A DNA stretch of 64,000 nt from Pseudomonadota bacterium (GCA_021802545.1 JAJZRS010000014.1:1-64000); one strand, 5' to 3'. Shown: positions 16,694-27,097, counted from the first letter of the stretch. Numbers and translations are program-made. The notes: generated by a model from the letters alone, not told the origin.

Positions 16694-17962
16694 TCATTTC
16701 TTTGCGCTGAAAAGCCGGCCTGCGACAGGGTGCGCATTTTCCAGGCGAATGGGCGCATCCATGGTGCGGATGAGGGTGAGTCCGGTGCTCGCCAATAACT
16801 TTGCTACGTAATCGTTCTCATGGCGATACCGGCCAGTGATGTCCAGAAAGAAGTCCTTTTCTCCTGTTTCGGTGGTGAATACGAAAAATCCGCCTGGTTT
16901 CAGCGTGTCATGGGCTTTGCGAAATACCGCTTCGAGATTTCCGAAATAGATCAGCGTGTCGATGCAGGTGATCAGGTCGAAGCGAGCGCTTTCCTGATCC
17001 AGATACGCGCAGATTTCCGATTTGAAGAGAAAGTCGTAGCAGTTTCTTTCCTTCGCCTTGTCCAGCATCGCCCGGCTGAGATCGACTCCGGTGAGGGTTT
17101 TTGATACCGGCTTCAGAACGAGGCCGTTCAACCCAGTGCCGCAACCCAAATCCAGAGCGTTCAGGCTGCTTGCCCTGAAATCCAGGCGGCCAAGCTCCTC
17201 TTTCAGCAGCTGCGGTCCGGCATAATCCAGCCTGGCAAGAACTGCATCGAAATCATGGGCGAAATTGTCGAAAGTTGCCTCGACATACCGGTCGGCGCAG
17301 CGTTCTGGCGGCTCCATCCCGCTGAATGCGGCGAGCATGTGCAAGGCAACCGGATTTTCGGGTTCGGCATCACGCCAGCTTTTCATGAGCCCAATCGCGT
17401 CATCTTGCCGCCCTGTTTCGCAAAGGGCGAGACCGAGCTTGATTTTTGACTTGTTCTCAGCTGGGTCCACCACGATGCCCATGCAATTGCAGTATCTGGC
17501 TTCTTCGAATCTGCCCTGGGAGGCGAGCAGGGAAGCGAGCAGATAATAGGCGTCCATGCATTGCGGGTTCAGCATGGCAGCTTCCCGGTAGGCCTTTTCG
17601 GCAAGATCGGGAGCGTCGGTTTTTTCGAACACGGCGCCCAGGTTCGTCCAGCAGAAGTAATTGTTTCGGTTCAGCTCCAGGGAGCGTGAGAACGCTTTGG
17701 CGGCATCTTCGCACCTTCCGAGTTTGTCGAGCACGATGCCGTGATTGTAATGCCACTCGGCATGCGCGTTGTCGATGGAGAGGGAGCGTTCGATGAAATC
17801 GAGCGATTCTTCGAGACGGCCTGTCTGCTGCAGCAGGAAACTCAGGCAATGCATGATCTTGGCTGAATCGGGATGCTCATCGAGCAGTTGCCTGTAGAGC
17901 GCTTCGCTTTCGGCGTACCGTCCTGCGAGATGAAGCTGCATTGCCTGATCCAGGTCGGTCAT
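16694..17962 (-). CDS. TPR protein fused to a SAM-dependent methyltransferase
   Basis: 422 aa. Residues about 1-210 form five to six TPR repeats (AGRYAESEALYRQLLDEHPD and following). Residues about 250-420 form a class I methyltransferase with SAM motif ALDLGCGTGLNG, then TGVDLSRAMLDKAKE and FDLITCIDTLIYF. Such fusions may methylate a TPR-bound protein or a metabolite; no substrate is evident. The gene converges on the secreted protein with a 6-nt gap. Confidence 0.85.
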   Translation of the reverse strand: MTDLDQAMQLHLAGRYAESEALYRQLLDEHPDSAKIMHCLSFLLQQTGRLEESLDFIERSLSIDNAHAEWHYNHGIVLDKLGRCEDAAKAFSRSLELNRNNYFCWTNLGAVFEKTDAPDLAEKAYREAAMLNPQCMDAYYLLASLLASQGRFEEARYCNCMGIVVDPAENKSKIKLGLALCETGRQDDAIGLMKSWRDAEPENPVALHMLAAFSGMEPPERCADRYVEATFDNFAHDFDAVLARLDYAGPQLLKEELGRLDFRASSLNALDLGCGTGLNGLVLKPVSKTLTGVDLSRAMLDKAKERNCYDFLFKSEICAYLDQESARFDLITCIDTLIYFGNLEAVFRKAHDTLKPGGFFVFTTETGEKDFFLDITGRYRHENDYVAKLLASTGLTLIRTMDAPIRLENAHPVAGRLFSAKK

Positions 17963-18033
17963 GTCTCAAGGCTCGTGTAGGGCGTTGGTTGAAATCTACT
18001 TCAGCAATCCGATAGGCGTCAAGATCCGAGAGT

Positions 18034-18996
18034 ATGGTAACCTTGGAATGGAATTGCACAAATGAATTCGGACTGCATATGACGCAAGACGATTCCCTGT
18101 TCAGGCAGATGTTCGAGCGGCATGCCGCGGTCATGCTGTTGATCGACCCCGAGGCGCGCATCATCGTCGACGCCAATTTCGCGGCTGCGCATTTCTACGG
18201 CTATCCGCGTGAAGTGATGCGCGGCATGCCAGTGAGCCGGATCAATGCGCAACCTGAATCCGAAATTTCCTCTCAAAGAGAACTGGCAATGCGGGGAGAA
18301 AAATCCAGCTTCGTTTTCAGCCACCGGTTGGCGGACGACGCAATCCGCATCGTCGAGGTCCAGATCTCGACGATCAATTACAAGGGCAAGAAACTGTTCT
18401 TTTCGATTGTCCACGACATCACGGAACGAAAGCGGGCAGAGGAGCTTATCCGCGAGCTGGCTTTCCACGATGCCTTGACGGAACTGCCCAATCGCCGTCT
18501 TCTGAATGACCGTCTGTTGCAGACGATGGCAGCCAGCAAGCGCAGCGGCAGTTATGCAGCGCTGATGCTGCTCGATCTGGATAGCTTCAAGCCGTTCAAC
18601 GACAAGTATGGGCATGCGTTTGGCGACAGGGTGCTGGTGGCATTCGCGAAACGGCTGAAAAGCTGCATGCGCGAGATCGACACTTTGGCAAGATTCGGCG
18701 GCGACGAGTTCGTCGTGATCCTTGGACAGCTGGCAGAGGACAGGGATGATTCATTGTCGCTGGTCAAGGCTATTGCCGAAAAAATTCGGGCCAGAATGGC
18801 TGAGCCCTATGTTCTAGAGGTCGACGAGGGAGAGCGCGGCCCGGTCGAATATGCCTGCGCAACGAGCATAGGCGTGGTGGTTTTCCATGGTTGCGAAATC
18901 GCCGCAGAGGTCATTCTCAGGCGGGCTGACGAGGCCATGTATAGCGCGAAAACGTCGGGCGGCAACCAGGTCAGGTTCCATCAGGAAGAGGCATGA
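18034..18996 (+). CDS. PAS-GGDEF diguanylate cyclase
   Basis: 320 aa, soluble. An N-terminal PAS domain (FERHAAVMLLIDPEARIIVDAN) with PAC end HDITERKR is followed by a GGDEF domain (FHDALTELPNRRLLNDR, RFGGDEFVVIL). The product-inhibition I-site RxxD is present (REID). It should make c-di-GMP from GTP in response to a cytoplasmic signal. ATG 18079 (MTQDDSLF) is an alternative start. It converges on the DUF3108 gene with a 4-nt gap. Confidence 0.9.
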   Translation: MVTLEWNCTNEFGLHMTQDDSLFRQMFERHAAVMLLIDPEARIIVDANFAAAHFYGYPREVMRGMPVSRINAQPESEISSQRELAMRGEKSSFVFSHRLADDAIRIVEVQISTINYKGKKLFFSIVHDITERKRAEELIRELAFHDALTELPNRRLLNDRLLQTMAASKRSGSYAALMLLDLDSFKPFNDKYGHAFGDRVLVAFAKRLKSCMREIDTLARFGGDEFVVILGQLAEDRDDSLSLVKAIAEKIRARMAEPYVLEVDEGERGPVEYACATSIGVVVFHGCEIAAEVILRRADEAMYSAKTSGGNQVRFHQEEA

Positions 18997-19000
18997 CGCA

Positions 19001-19951
19001 TCAATTTCTTTCCTCGATCGACGTGATCAGCTGCCTCATCGAGTTGCCCTGTTTGTCCGTCATCAGAACCTGCACCGGCCAGTAGTAATGATCCTCGTCG
19101 AGCCAGATTTCGGTCCCCTCGACCCCGGACTGATGCAGTTTCTTGAGGTGTATCGTCCTGAGTTTCATGGTGCCTGAGAGGATTTCCTCCTCCCCGATGA
19201 TCTGGTAATCGTAAATATCGAGTTTCCTGCCGTCGGTCGCGTGGAAGCTGAAAATGCCCTCCTTAGGCGGCGTATAGGCGAACTGGTAGAGAAAGCTCAG
19301 CTGGTCCTGGGTCATGGGCAGGAGTATGACCTGCTTTTTGGTTCCGTTCGAGAGGAGATCGAGCTTCATGTCCGGCCAGTCGAAATCGGCTTCCTGCCTG
19401 TTCGATTCGCTTCCACGGGTAATGGTGTAGCGGTCGGGCCGCAGGCCCCGGTCGGTCACGCGCCCCTCGCTTGTCTGGATTATTTCGCCCTTGACGAAAA
19501 GCGAGAAAATGCCGATCGCGCCTACCGTGCTCGTGATCTTGTAATGACTGTCGTCCAAGATGTCCCAGGTCTGCACGCCTCTGCCCACGATTGCGTTATC
19601 CTTGATGACGTTGAACACGAGCTTCGCGTGCGCCGGCACTTCGGGTCCTTTCTTGGCCGGCTTCTCAGTGCCGGGCGCGCTTTGCGCAATCGGGGTGCTC
19701 GCTGCAACCGGGGCACTTGCGGCCTCTTTAAGTCTGGCCGGCGCTTCTGGCGCACGCTTCGCTTTCGGCCTGGGCGGAGTGAGCGGCTTGAACTTGACGG
19801 GTTTTTCAGGCGGGACGATGCGCGCTTGCAGCGTGATCGTCTTCTTTGAGAAATCGGGCCATGAGATCTTCGGGATGAGGCCGAGCAGGAAGATGTGGAT
19901 CAGGAACGAAACCAGCAGCGCATAAATCAGGATCCTGGGGATGCGGCTCAT
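19001..19951 (-). CDS. DUF3108 inner-membrane-anchored periplasmic protein
   Basis: 316 aa. The N-terminal TM anchor (ILIYALLVSFLIHIFLLGLI) is followed by a Pro/Ala/Lys-rich linker (PPRPKAKRAPEAPARLKEAA), reminiscent of TonB-like spacers. The DUF3108 domain then runs to the end (SHYKITSTVGAIGIFSLFVKG). The start overlaps purN by 4 nt, a purM-purN-DUF3108 order common in betaproteobacteria. Function is unknown. Confidence 0.82.
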   Translation of the reverse strand: MSRIPRILIYALLVSFLIHIFLLGLIPKISWPDFSKKTITLQARIVPPEKPVKFKPLTPPRPKAKRAPEAPARLKEAASAPVAASTPIAQSAPGTEKPAKKGPEVPAHAKLVFNVIKDNAIVGRGVQTWDILDDSHYKITSTVGAIGIFSLFVKGEIIQTSEGRVTDRGLRPDRYTITRGSESNRQEADFDWPDMKLDLLSNGTKKQVILLPMTQDQLSFLYQFAYTPPKEGIFSFHATDGRKLDIYDYQIIGEEEILSGTMKLRTIHLKKLHQSGVEGTEIWLDEDHYYWPVQVLMTDKQGNSMRQLITSIEERN

Positions 19952-20586
19952 CGCTCATCGGCTATGTCCGGCGAAGCCAGGATGCCGCGTCCGGGCGGGC
20001 CGCCGAAAACCCGTCCGCCTGCCATCCTCAACCTGCCTTCGAGCAGCCATCGGATTGCCGCCGGGTAGATTCTGTGTTCCTGCGCAAGCACACGTGCGGC
20101 GAGATCATCTTCCGTGTCACTGTCTAGAACGGGAACGGCCGCCTGGACGATGATGGCGCCATGGTCGAGCTGGTCGGTGACGAAATGAACCGTGCAGCCA
20201 TGGATCTTGACCCCTTCCTCGAGCGCCCTTTTGTGGGTGTTCGTGCCGGGAAAGGCGGGGAGGAGCGAGGGATGGATGTTGATGAGCCTGCCCGAATAGC
20301 GCGCTACGAAGGCATTTCCCAGGATGCGCATGAAGCCCGCGAGGACGACGTAATCAGGGGAAAGAGCATCTATTTTCTCGGCGAGCGCATCGTCGAATGC
20401 TTCGCGCGAAGGGTAATTCGCGTGTTCGACGGTGCAGGTTTCGATGCCTCGCTCGCGAGCGAGGTGCAGGCCTTCGGAATCGCGCCTGTTGCTGATGACG
20501 GCGGACACCTCTAGAGGCAGACCCGCTTCCAGGATGGAAAGCATGTTGCTTCCCCGTCCGGAAATCAGGATGACGATGCGCTTCAT
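19948..20586 (-). CDS. purN: Phosphoribosylglycinamide formyltransferase
   Basis: Third step of IMP synthesis: transfers formyl from 10-formyl-THF to GAR. 212 aa from [15 protein letters not shown], with the folate/catalytic region [16 protein letters not shown] and the Asp-containing [11 protein letters not shown]. The ATG overlaps the purM stop by 4 nt; the longer track ORF start lies inside purM. About 15 residues longer than typical at the C-terminus. Confidence 0.96.
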   Translation of the reverse strand: MKRIVILISGRGSNMLSILEAGLPLEVSAVISNRRDSEGLHLARERGIETCTVEHANYPSREAFDDALAEKIDALSPDYVVLAGFMRILGNAFVARYSGRLINIHPSLLPAFPGTNTHKRALEEGVKIHGCTVHFVTDQLDHGAIIVQAAVPVLDSDTEDDLAARVLAQEHRIYPAAIRWLLEGRLRMAGGRVFGGPPGRGILASPDIADER

Positions 20587-21617
20587 TCGACGAAAGTCTG
20601 GGCCTGGCCGGGTTCCCTGCGCCTGATTTCGCCGATCTTCCATACGCTCTCTCCCGATTCCTTCAGGAGACGCATGGATGTTTCAGCATTTTCCCTGGAC
20701 GTCACGACGATCATGCCGATGCCGCAATTGAACACCCGGTGCATTTCGGAATCGAGAACGTTGCCACGCTCCTGAAGCCAGGAGAAAAGCGGGGGCATGG
20801 GCCAGGCATCCTTTTGCAGGGCGGCGGTCATGTTTTCCGGCAGGATGCGCGGGATGTTTTCGATGAGCCCGCCTCCGGTGATGTGGGCGAGTCCCTTCGG
20901 CGCGCATTTTTCGAAAAGCTGAAGGATTGATTTCACGTAAATCCTGGTCGGGGCCATGATGGCTTCCGCAAGCGGTCTCGATTCTCCGGGCAGGACCATG
21001 GAAAGGTCGGTATGGTCCCGTTCGAGTATCTTCCTGATCAGCGAATAGCCGTTCGAGTGCGCGCCGCTGGAAGCGAGCCCGAGGACGACGTCGCCTTCGG
21101 CGATGTCTTTGCCGTCGATGATTTCGGATTTTTCCACTGCGCCCACCGCGAAACCGGCAAGATCGTATTCCCCATCGGGATACATACCGGGCATTTCCGC
21201 GGTCTCTCCTCCGATCAGCGCGCAGCCCGACATTTCACAGCCCCTGGCGATGCCCTTGATGACGTCGGTCGCAGCAGCGACGTCGAGCTTCCCGCATGCG
21301 AAATAATCGAGGAAGAAGAGGGGCTCTGCTCCCTGGACAAGAATGTCGTTGACGCTCATCGCGACGAGATCGATGCCGACCGTGTCGTGCTTTTCCAGCA
21401 TGAAGGCGAGCCTGAGTTTGGTGCCCACGCCGTCCGTGCCGGATACCAGAACGGGTTCCTTGTATTTCTTGGAAATCTCGAAAAGCGCGCCGAATCCGCC
21501 TATGCCGGCAAGCACGCCTTCCCGCATGGTTTTCAAGGCATGAGGCTTGATGTTTTCGATCAGTTTGTCGCCTGCATCGATGTCTACGCCTGCGTCTTTG
21601 TATGATAGGTGGCTCAC
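20583..21617 (-). CDS. purM: Phosphoribosylformylglycinamidine cyclo-ligase (AIR synthase)
   Basis: 344 aa, the family length. It forms AIR from FGAM with ATP in purine synthesis. Key segments are [44 protein letters not shown] and the late [16 protein letters not shown]. First gene of purM-purN-DUF3108, divergent from hda. Confidence 0.97.
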   Translation of the reverse strand: MSHLSYKDAGVDIDAGDKLIENIKPHALKTMREGVLAGIGGFGALFEISKKYKEPVLVSGTDGVGTKLRLAFMLEKHDTVGIDLVAMSVNDILVQGAEPLFFLDYFACGKLDVAAATDVIKGIARGCEMSGCALIGGETAEMPGMYPDGEYDLAGFAVGAVEKSEIIDGKDIAEGDVVLGLASSGAHSNGYSLIRKILERDHTDLSMVLPGESRPLAEAIMAPTRIYVKSILQLFEKCAPKGLAHITGGGLIENIPRILPENMTAALQKDAWPMPPLFSWLQERGNVLDSEMHRVFNCGIGMIVVTSRENAETSMRLLKESGESVWKIGEIRRREPGQAQTFVE

Positions 21618-21696
21618 TTGGGTTCTTTCGAAGTCGAGGATGCACTAGAATAGGGACTTTGTCTTGCCCCCAATTTTACCGCAAGCCCGACGTCTA

Positions 21697-22353
21697 ATGA
21701 AACAGTTGCTCCTTGATTTTCCATCCCAAAGCCCCACGCTTGCCAATTTTGTTCCCGGGGAAAACGGCGAGCTGCTTTACCAGTTGCGCGAACTGGCTGC
21801 GGGGCGATCGAAAGAGCGCATGGTCTATCTTTGGGGTGAGGCGGGGTGCGGCAGGACGCATCTTCTTCGCGCATGCGCCGAAGAGGCGCATGGCATCTAT
21901 GTCTCGTGCGGCAGCGCAAGCACATTCGATTGCGAATCAGGATTCGTCGCGGTCGACGATGCGGGCGCCCTGAATGAGGCGGGGCAGATCGCGCTTTTCC
22001 ACCTGTACAACAGGCTGAAGGAGGCAGGCGGCGCGCTGCTTGTTTCCGGGGATGCCCCGCCTGCACGAATGGGCCTCAGGGAAGATCTCGCCACGAGGCT
22101 GGGATGGGGGCTCGTCTACCAGGTCCGTTCCCTGCTCGACGAGGAAAAACGCTCTGCCCTGAGCGCCCATGCCAAGGCCATGGGATTCGAAATATCGGTG
22201 GAAGTGGTCGATTATTTGATGCATCATATCCGCCGCGACCTGCACACGCTCATGAAGATGCTCGATGCGCTCGACGAATTTTCGCGAGAGGCCAAGCGCC
22301 CGATCACGATACCCCTGCTGAAAGAAGTCATTGAAAGGATGAAATGCGCCTGA
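21697..22353 (+). CDS. hda: Hda, DnaA-homologous regulatory inactivator
   Basis: 218 aa from MKQLLLDF; this N-terminus (QLLLDF) carries the beta-clamp-binding motif of Hda. A DnaA-like AAA+ core follows with a degenerate Walker A (GEAGCGRTHLL) and FVAVDDAG. Hda bound to the clamp stimulates DnaA-ATP hydrolysis to prevent re-initiation. Placed next to purMN in the order seen in many proteobacteria. Overlaps the HAD gene by 10 nt. Confidence 0.93.
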   Translation: MKQLLLDFPSQSPTLANFVPGENGELLYQLRELAAGRSKERMVYLWGEAGCGRTHLLRACAEEAHGIYVSCGSASTFDCESGFVAVDDAGALNEAGQIALFHLYNRLKEAGGALLVSGDAPPARMGLREDLATRLGWGLVYQVRSLLDEEKRSALSAHAKAMGFEISVEVVDYLMHHIRRDLHTLMKMLDALDEFSREAKRPITIPLLKEVIERMKCA

Positions 22354-23000
22354 CCCTGTTCGACCTCGACAATACCCTGCTTGGCGGGGACAGCGACTTC
22401 GAATGGGCACAATTCCTGATCGAAAAGGGGGTGCTCGACCGCGAGGTCTTTGAAGCGAGAAACCGCAAATTCTACGAGGATTACAAGGCTGGAACGCTCG
22501 ATATCAACGAATTTCTCGCCTTTCAGCTGAACCCCTTGTCCAGGCACAAGCGAACCCAGCTGGACGCCTGGCATGCAGAATTCATGGAAAACAAGGTCAG
22601 GCCGATGATGCTGGAGGCCGCATTCAGGCTGGTCGAATCGCACAAAGGAGACCTCTGCGCCATCGTGACGGCGACCAACAGCTTCGTCACGGGGCCGATC
22701 GCCACGGCTTTCGGCATAGAAAACCTGCTGGCCACAGAACCGGAGGAGGACGGGGGCGAATTCACTGGTGGGGTGAAGGGCGTGCCCTGCTTCAGGGAAG
22801 GCAAGGTCACCCGCCTTGAAGCATGGCTCGCTTCAAGAGGCGAAAGCCTGGAATCCTTTGCCGAAACCCGTTTCTACAGCGATTCGCTCAACGACCTGCC
22901 GCTCCTCGAAAAAGTGAGCCATCCGGTCGCCGTCGACCCCGATCCCACCCTGATGCGCCATGCCGAAAGAATGGGTTGGCAAATCATGAGCTTGCGCTAG
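22344..23000 (+). CDS. HAD-IB family phosphatase (SerB-like)
   Basis: 218 aa. The nucleophile motif is DLDNTLLGGDSDFEW, motif II is IVTATNSFVTGP, and the acidic motif region is FYSDSLNDLPLLEKV. This is the HAD-IB subfamily found directly after hda in many betaproteobacteria. It may be a histidinol- or serine-phosphate-type phosphatase, but the substrate is not established. Confidence 0.88.
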   Translation: MRLTLFDLDNTLLGGDSDFEWAQFLIEKGVLDREVFEARNRKFYEDYKAGTLDINEFLAFQLNPLSRHKRTQLDAWHAEFMENKVRPMMLEAAFRLVESHKGDLCAIVTATNSFVTGPIATAFGIENLLATEPEEDGGEFTGGVKGVPCFREGKVTRLEAWLASRGESLESFAETRFYSDSLNDLPLLEKVSHPVAVDPDPTLMRHAERMGWQIMSLR

Positions 23001-23010
23001 GTTTTTCGGC

Positions 23011-23016
23011 TATAAT
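23011..23016 (+). promoter_or_regulatory. -10 box upstream of pcnB
   Basis: TATAAT lies 36 bases before the pcnB ATG in the only gap between the hda-HAD pair and the pcnB-pan cluster. No clear -35 is visible. Confidence 0.4.
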
Positions 23017-23051
23017 CCGCGGATGCATTTCGATTACTTTCCTGCGCCAGA

Positions 23052-24350
23052 ATGATCCGCAAATTCCTTAAACGCGTTTTTGACAAGCCGAAGCGCGTCG
23101 TCATACCGCTTTCCCAGCACGGCATCCACAAGGAGGGCGTGAGTTCATGCGCCAGGAAGGTCACCTCCAGCCTTCAGGAAGCGGGGTTTTCGGCTTTCAT
23201 CGTGGGCGGCGCGGTCAGGGATCTCCTGCTCGGCAAGAGGCCCAAGGATTTCGACGTGGCGACCGATGCCGATCCTGACGAGGTCAGGGCGATCTTCAGG
23301 CGGTCGAGGATCATAGGCAGGCGCTTCAGGCTTGTCCACGTGATGTGCGGCGCGGACATGATCGAAGTCTCGACTTTCAGGCGCGGACATTCCCCGGAGG
23401 AAGAGGAAGACGGAAGGACGGACGCCCACGGGCGCGTGCTCGCTGACAACGTTTTCGGCAACCAGGAGGAGGATGCGCAGCGGCGGGATTTCACGGTCAA
23501 TGCCCTGTTCTACGATCCCTCTACCCAGGAAATCCTGGATTATCACGGCGGTTTTTCCGATCTGAAGGCGGGCAAGCTGAGGATGATCGGGGATCCTGCA
23601 ACCCGCTACCGGGAAGATCCCGTGCGCATGCTGCGCGCAGTGCGCTTCGCAGCGAAACTCGGATTGAAGCTCGACAGGCATACGGAAGCGCCCATCAAAA
23701 CCATGGGGGAGTTGCTGCAGCATGTTCCCGCTGCGCGGCTTTTCGAGGAAATGCTGAAGCTGCTGCTTTCGGGCCATTCGGTCGAGTGCATCCTGGAATT
23801 GAGGCGCGCAGGCCTTCACCATGGCCTGCTGCCCATGCTGGATGTGATTCTGGAGCAGCCGATGGGCGAGCGCTTCGTCATGGCGGCGCTCAAGAATACC
23901 GACGAGCGCATCGCCCAGGACAAGCCTGTTTCCCCCTCCTTCCTGTTCGCATCCTTGCTCTGGCACGAGGTGCTGTCCGTCTGGAAGGCGGCCAAGGACA
24001 AGGGAGGGAAGCCCTATCCTGCGCTTTTCCAGGCGATGGACCAAGTGCTCGACGCCCAGCAGGAGAAGCTCGCCATTCCGCGAAGATATACGGCGACCAT
24101 GAAGGAGATCTGGTCCTTGCAGCTGCGCTTCATGCAGCGTTCCGGAAGAAGGCCGTATCTGCTCCTGGAGCATCCCAGGTTCCGCGCGGCCTACGATTTC
24201 CTCCTGCTGCGCTGCGAGAGCGGCGAAATTGAGCAGGAAGTCGGAGCATGGTGGGAAGCATTCCAGAATGCTGAAAGCGGCGCGCGGGAAGGCATGCTGA
24301 TCGCAGACGAAGCGCCGAAGCGCCGCCGCAGGCGGCGGCCAAGGGCCTGA
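23052..24350 (+). CDS. pcnB: Poly(A) polymerase I
   Basis: 432 aa. The nucleotidyltransferase signature is FIVGGAVRDLLLGKRPKDFDVAT, with catalytic DFD; the RNA/tNT neck region contains RREDPVRMLRAVRFAAKL-like sequence (YREDPVRMLRAVRF). The tail is strongly basic ([12 protein letters not shown]), as expected for PcnB rather than tRNA CCA enzyme. It polyadenylates RNA to promote decay. First of pcnB-folK-dNK-panBC, with a 1-nt gap to folK. Confidence 0.95.
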   Translation: MIRKFLKRVFDKPKRVVIPLSQHGIHKEGVSSCARKVTSSLQEAGFSAFIVGGAVRDLLLGKRPKDFDVATDADPDEVRAIFRRSRIIGRRFRLVHVMCGADMIEVSTFRRGHSPEEEEDGRTDAHGRVLADNVFGNQEEDAQRRDFTVNALFYDPSTQEILDYHGGFSDLKAGKLRMIGDPATRYREDPVRMLRAVRFAAKLGLKLDRHTEAPIKTMGELLQHVPAARLFEEMLKLLLSGHSVECILELRRAGLHHGLLPMLDVILEQPMGERFVMAALKNTDERIAQDKPVSPSFLFASLLWHEVLSVWKAAKDKGGKPYPALFQAMDQVLDAQQEKLAIPRRYTATMKEIWSLQLRFMQRSGRRPYLLLEHPRFRAAYDFLLLRCESGEIEQEVGAWWEAFQNAESGAREGMLIADEAPKRRRRRRPRA

Positions 24351-24351
24351 C

Positions 24352-24834
24352 ATGGCCAGGGCCTACATTGCCTTGGGCAGCAATCTCGATACGCCGAAAT
24401 GCCAGATCGATTCTGCCTTTTTCGAGCTCGGAAAATTGCCGGAAACGCATCTTCTCGCATGCTCCAGTCTCTATCTCAGCGCGCCGATATCCGACATCGT
24501 CCAGCCTGATTACGTCAATGCCGTTGCGCTTGTCGAGACGCAGCTCGACCCGCATCGGCTGCTCGAATACCTGCTCGAGATAGAGCGTTCGCACGGCAGG
24601 GTGAGGGAAGCGCAAAACGCCCCGAGAACGCTCGATCTCGACATCCTGTTGTATAATGACCTCGTCCTGTCGGACGAGCACCTGATCATCCCGCATCCCC
24701 GCATGCATGAACGCAGGTTCGTGCTCTGTCCTCTTCTCGAGATCGAGCCTTCCTGCACCATTCCGGGGATAGGCAGGGCGCAGGATTTGCTGCCCGGACT
24801 CGCTGGCCAAGTTCTGCAGAAAATGACGGAGTAG
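24352..24834 (+). CDS. folK: HPPK, 6-hydroxymethyldihydropterin pyrophosphokinase
   Basis: 160 aa. It transfers pyrophosphate from ATP to hydroxymethyl-dihydropterin in folate synthesis. The opening YIALGSNLD and the signature PRTLDLDILLYND, followed by IPHPRMHERRFVLCPLLEI, are diagnostic. Between pcnB and the kinase gene with 1- and 3-nt gaps, as in the conserved pcnB-folK-pan order. Confidence 0.97.
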   Translation: MARAYIALGSNLDTPKCQIDSAFFELGKLPETHLLACSSLYLSAPISDIVQPDYVNAVALVETQLDPHRLLEYLLEIERSHGRVREAQNAPRTLDLDILLYNDLVLSDEHLIIPHPRMHERRFVLCPLLEIEPSCTIPGIGRAQDLLPGLAGQVLQKMTE

Positions 24835-24837
24835 CGC

Positions 24838-25485
24838 ATGCTTTTCGAGAAATACAGTTACATCGCTGTCGAGGGACCGATCGGCGTCGGAAAGACGAGT
24901 CTCGCCAGGCGTCTTGCCTCCCATTTCGGCGATTTTTCCAGGCTTCTCCTGGAAAAACCTGAAAGGAACCCTTTTCTCGCCAGGTTCTACGAGGACCCGC
25001 AGCGTTACGCGCTCTCCACCCAGCTGTTCTTTCTCTTCCAGCGCATGCAGGATCTTCAGGACCTGGTGCAGCCCGACATGTTCAGCCGGGCGACCGTGAC
25101 CGATTTCTTGATCGAGAAGGACCCGCTGTTCGCAAGGCTCAATCTGAGCGACGAAGAATTCCATTTGTACCAGCAGATGTACAGGCATCTGCAGCCCCAG
25201 GTCCCCGTTCCGGATCTCGTGATCTATCTTCAGGCCTCCCCGGACAAGCTCGTCGAGCGCGTGAGAAGGCGCGGGACGGCTTACGAGAAGGGCATCACGG
25301 AGGAATACCTCGCCGGGCTGGTGGAGAGCTACAGCCGCTTCTTTCTGCATTACGAGGCGGCGCCGGTGTTCATGGTCAACAGCGACAATTTCAATTTCGT
25401 CGAGGAGAGCGGGGATTTCGAACTGCTTCTCGAGCGCATCGAGCAGATGCGCGGCGGGAGAGAATTCTTCAGCAGGGGAGCATGA
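24838..25485 (+). CDS. Deoxynucleoside kinase
   Basis: 215 aa of the dNK family (dAK/dGK/dCK/TK2). P-loop [16 protein letters not shown], substrate-region [21 protein letters not shown], and the LID Arg-rich [13 protein letters not shown] are present. It phosphorylates deoxynucleosides for salvage; base preference is not clear. Inserted between folK and panB, as in many betaproteobacteria. Overlaps panB by 4 nt. Confidence 0.88.
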   Translation: MLFEKYSYIAVEGPIGVGKTSLARRLASHFGDFSRLLLEKPERNPFLARFYEDPQRYALSTQLFFLFQRMQDLQDLVQPDMFSRATVTDFLIEKDPLFARLNLSDEEFHLYQQMYRHLQPQVPVPDLVIYLQASPDKLVERVRRRGTAYEKGITEEYLAGLVESYSRFFLHYEAAPVFMVNSDNFNFVEESGDFELLLERIEQMRGGREFFSRGA

Positions 25486-26273
25486 TGCTGACCTTGAACG
25501 ATCTCCTTAAAATGCGCGAGGAAGGCATGCCGATCGCGGCGCTCACCTGCTACGACGCGAGCTTCGCCGCCCTGCTCGAGGGAGCCGGCGTCGACATCCT
25601 GCTGGTCGGCGATTCGCTCGGCATGGTGATCCAGGGAAAAGGCACGACCCTTTCCGTTTCCATGGAAGAGATGGTCTACCATACGCGTTGCGTTGCGGAA
25701 GGCGCCTCGCGGGCTTTCATCATGGCCGACATGCCCTTCGGCAGCTACCAGGAAAATCCGGAGAAGGCTTTTTCCAACGCGGCGCAGCTGCTTGCGGCAG
25801 GCGCGCACATGGTCAAGATCGAAGGGGGGCTGCCCATGGTCGAGACGGTCCGATTCCTGGCCGACCGCGGGGTTCCCGTCTGCGCCCACATCGGCTTGAC
25901 GCCCCAATCCGTGCACAGGCTCGGCGGATACAGGGTGCAAGGGAAAACGGAAGTGGAGGCAAGCCGGCTGCTCAATGACGCCGCAGCCCTCGAGGCGGCC
26001 GGCGCATCCTTCCTGCTGATGGAGGCGATTCCAGGGGAACTCGCAGGGGAGATCACGGAAAGCCTTTCGATTCCCACCATCGGCATCGGCGCAGGGCGTG
26101 CCTGCTCCGGCCAGGTGCTCGTATTGCACGACATGCTGGGGATTTATCCGGGCAAGCAGGCGAAGTTCGTGAAGAATTTCATGATTGGGGCAGGCAGTAT
26201 CCAGGATGCGGTCAGGCATTATGTCGACGAAGTGAAAAGCGGCGATTTTCCCGGCATAGAGCATACCTTCTGA
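25482..26273 (+). CDS. panB: Ketopantoate hydroxymethyltransferase
   Basis: 263 aa. First committed step of pantothenate synthesis, adding a hydroxymethyl group to 2-oxoisovalerate. Motifs include [35 protein letters not shown] and [17 protein letters not shown]. Overlaps the dNK gene by 4 nt and shares one base with panC. ATG 25485 is an equally good start. Confidence 0.97.
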   Translation: MMLTLNDLLKMREEGMPIAALTCYDASFAALLEGAGVDILLVGDSLGMVIQGKGTTLSVSMEEMVYHTRCVAEGASRAFIMADMPFGSYQENPEKAFSNAAQLLAAGAHMVKIEGGLPMVETVRFLADRGVPVCAHIGLTPQSVHRLGGYRVQGKTEVEASRLLNDAAALEAAGASFLLMEAIPGELAGEITESLSIPTIGIGAGRACSGQVLVLHDMLGIYPGKQAKFVKNFMIGAGSIQDAVRHYVDEVKSGDFPGIEHTF

Positions 26274-27097
26274 TGGAAGTGGCAAGCACCATTGCGGATT
26301 TTCGCAATTCCCTGAAAGGCGACATCGCATTCGTGCCGACCATGGGCAATCTGCACGACGGGCATCTGGAACTCGTGCGCATCGCGAAAAGGAATGCTTC
26401 CTGCGTGGCGGCAAGCATTTTCGTCAACCGCCTGCAGTTCGGGGAAGGCGAGGATTTCGAACGCTATCCGAGGACGTTCGAGCAGGACTGCGAAAAACTG
26501 GAAGCGGAAGGCGTGGACGTTCTTTTCGCGCCGATTGAGGCTGAACTCTATCCGGTTCCACAGGAAGTCACGGTGAATCTTCCCAAAATCGCAGCCGAAC
26601 TGTGCGGGGCGAGCAGGCCCGGACATTTCAACGGCATGGCGACCGTCGTGCTCAAGCTTTTCAACATCGCAAGACCTGCTTATGCCGTTTTCGGCAGGAA
26701 GGACTACCAGCAGCTCCATCTCGTCAAGCAGATGGTTTCCCAGTTCAATCTTTCCGTCGCCATACTCGAAGGGGAGACGGTGCGTGAGGAGGACGGTCTC
26801 GCCATGAGCTCAAGAAACCGCTATCTTTCTGAAATCGAAAGGAGAGAGGCGCCCAGGCTCTATCACCGTCTGCAGGAGATCGCCCAAGCCATCACCATGG
26901 GCAGCAGGGATTTTTCGGTTTTGGAGAAACAGGCGACAGCCGATCTTGAAAGCCGAGGCTGGCAGGTCGATTATGTCGAGATCAGGCATGCCGATACGCT
27001 CGAGACGCCGCATGAAACGGACGCGAGGCTGATTGTACTCGGCGCGGCAAGACTGGGGAAGACCCGTCTCATAGACAACATTTGTCTCGAAGGTTGA
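26273..27097 (+). CDS. panC: Pantothenate synthetase
   Basis: 274 aa. ATP-dependent condensation of pantoate with beta-alanine. Signature motifs are VPTMGNLHDGHLELVRIA, SIFVNRLQFGEGEDFERYPRT (family has NPxQF), FGRKDYQQL and glycine-rich MSSRNRYLS. TGATG overlap with panB. Its 3' end contains the panD promoter. Confidence 0.97.
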   Translation: MEVASTIADFRNSLKGDIAFVPTMGNLHDGHLELVRIAKRNASCVAASIFVNRLQFGEGEDFERYPRTFEQDCEKLEAEGVDVLFAPIEAELYPVPQEVTVNLPKIAAELCGASRPGHFNGMATVVLKLFNIARPAYAVFGRKDYQQLHLVKQMVSQFNLSVAILEGETVREEDGLAMSSRNRYLSEIERREAPRLYHRLQEIAQAITMGSRDFSVLEKQATADLESRGWQVDYVEIRHADTLETPHETDARLIVLGAARLGKTRLIDNICLEG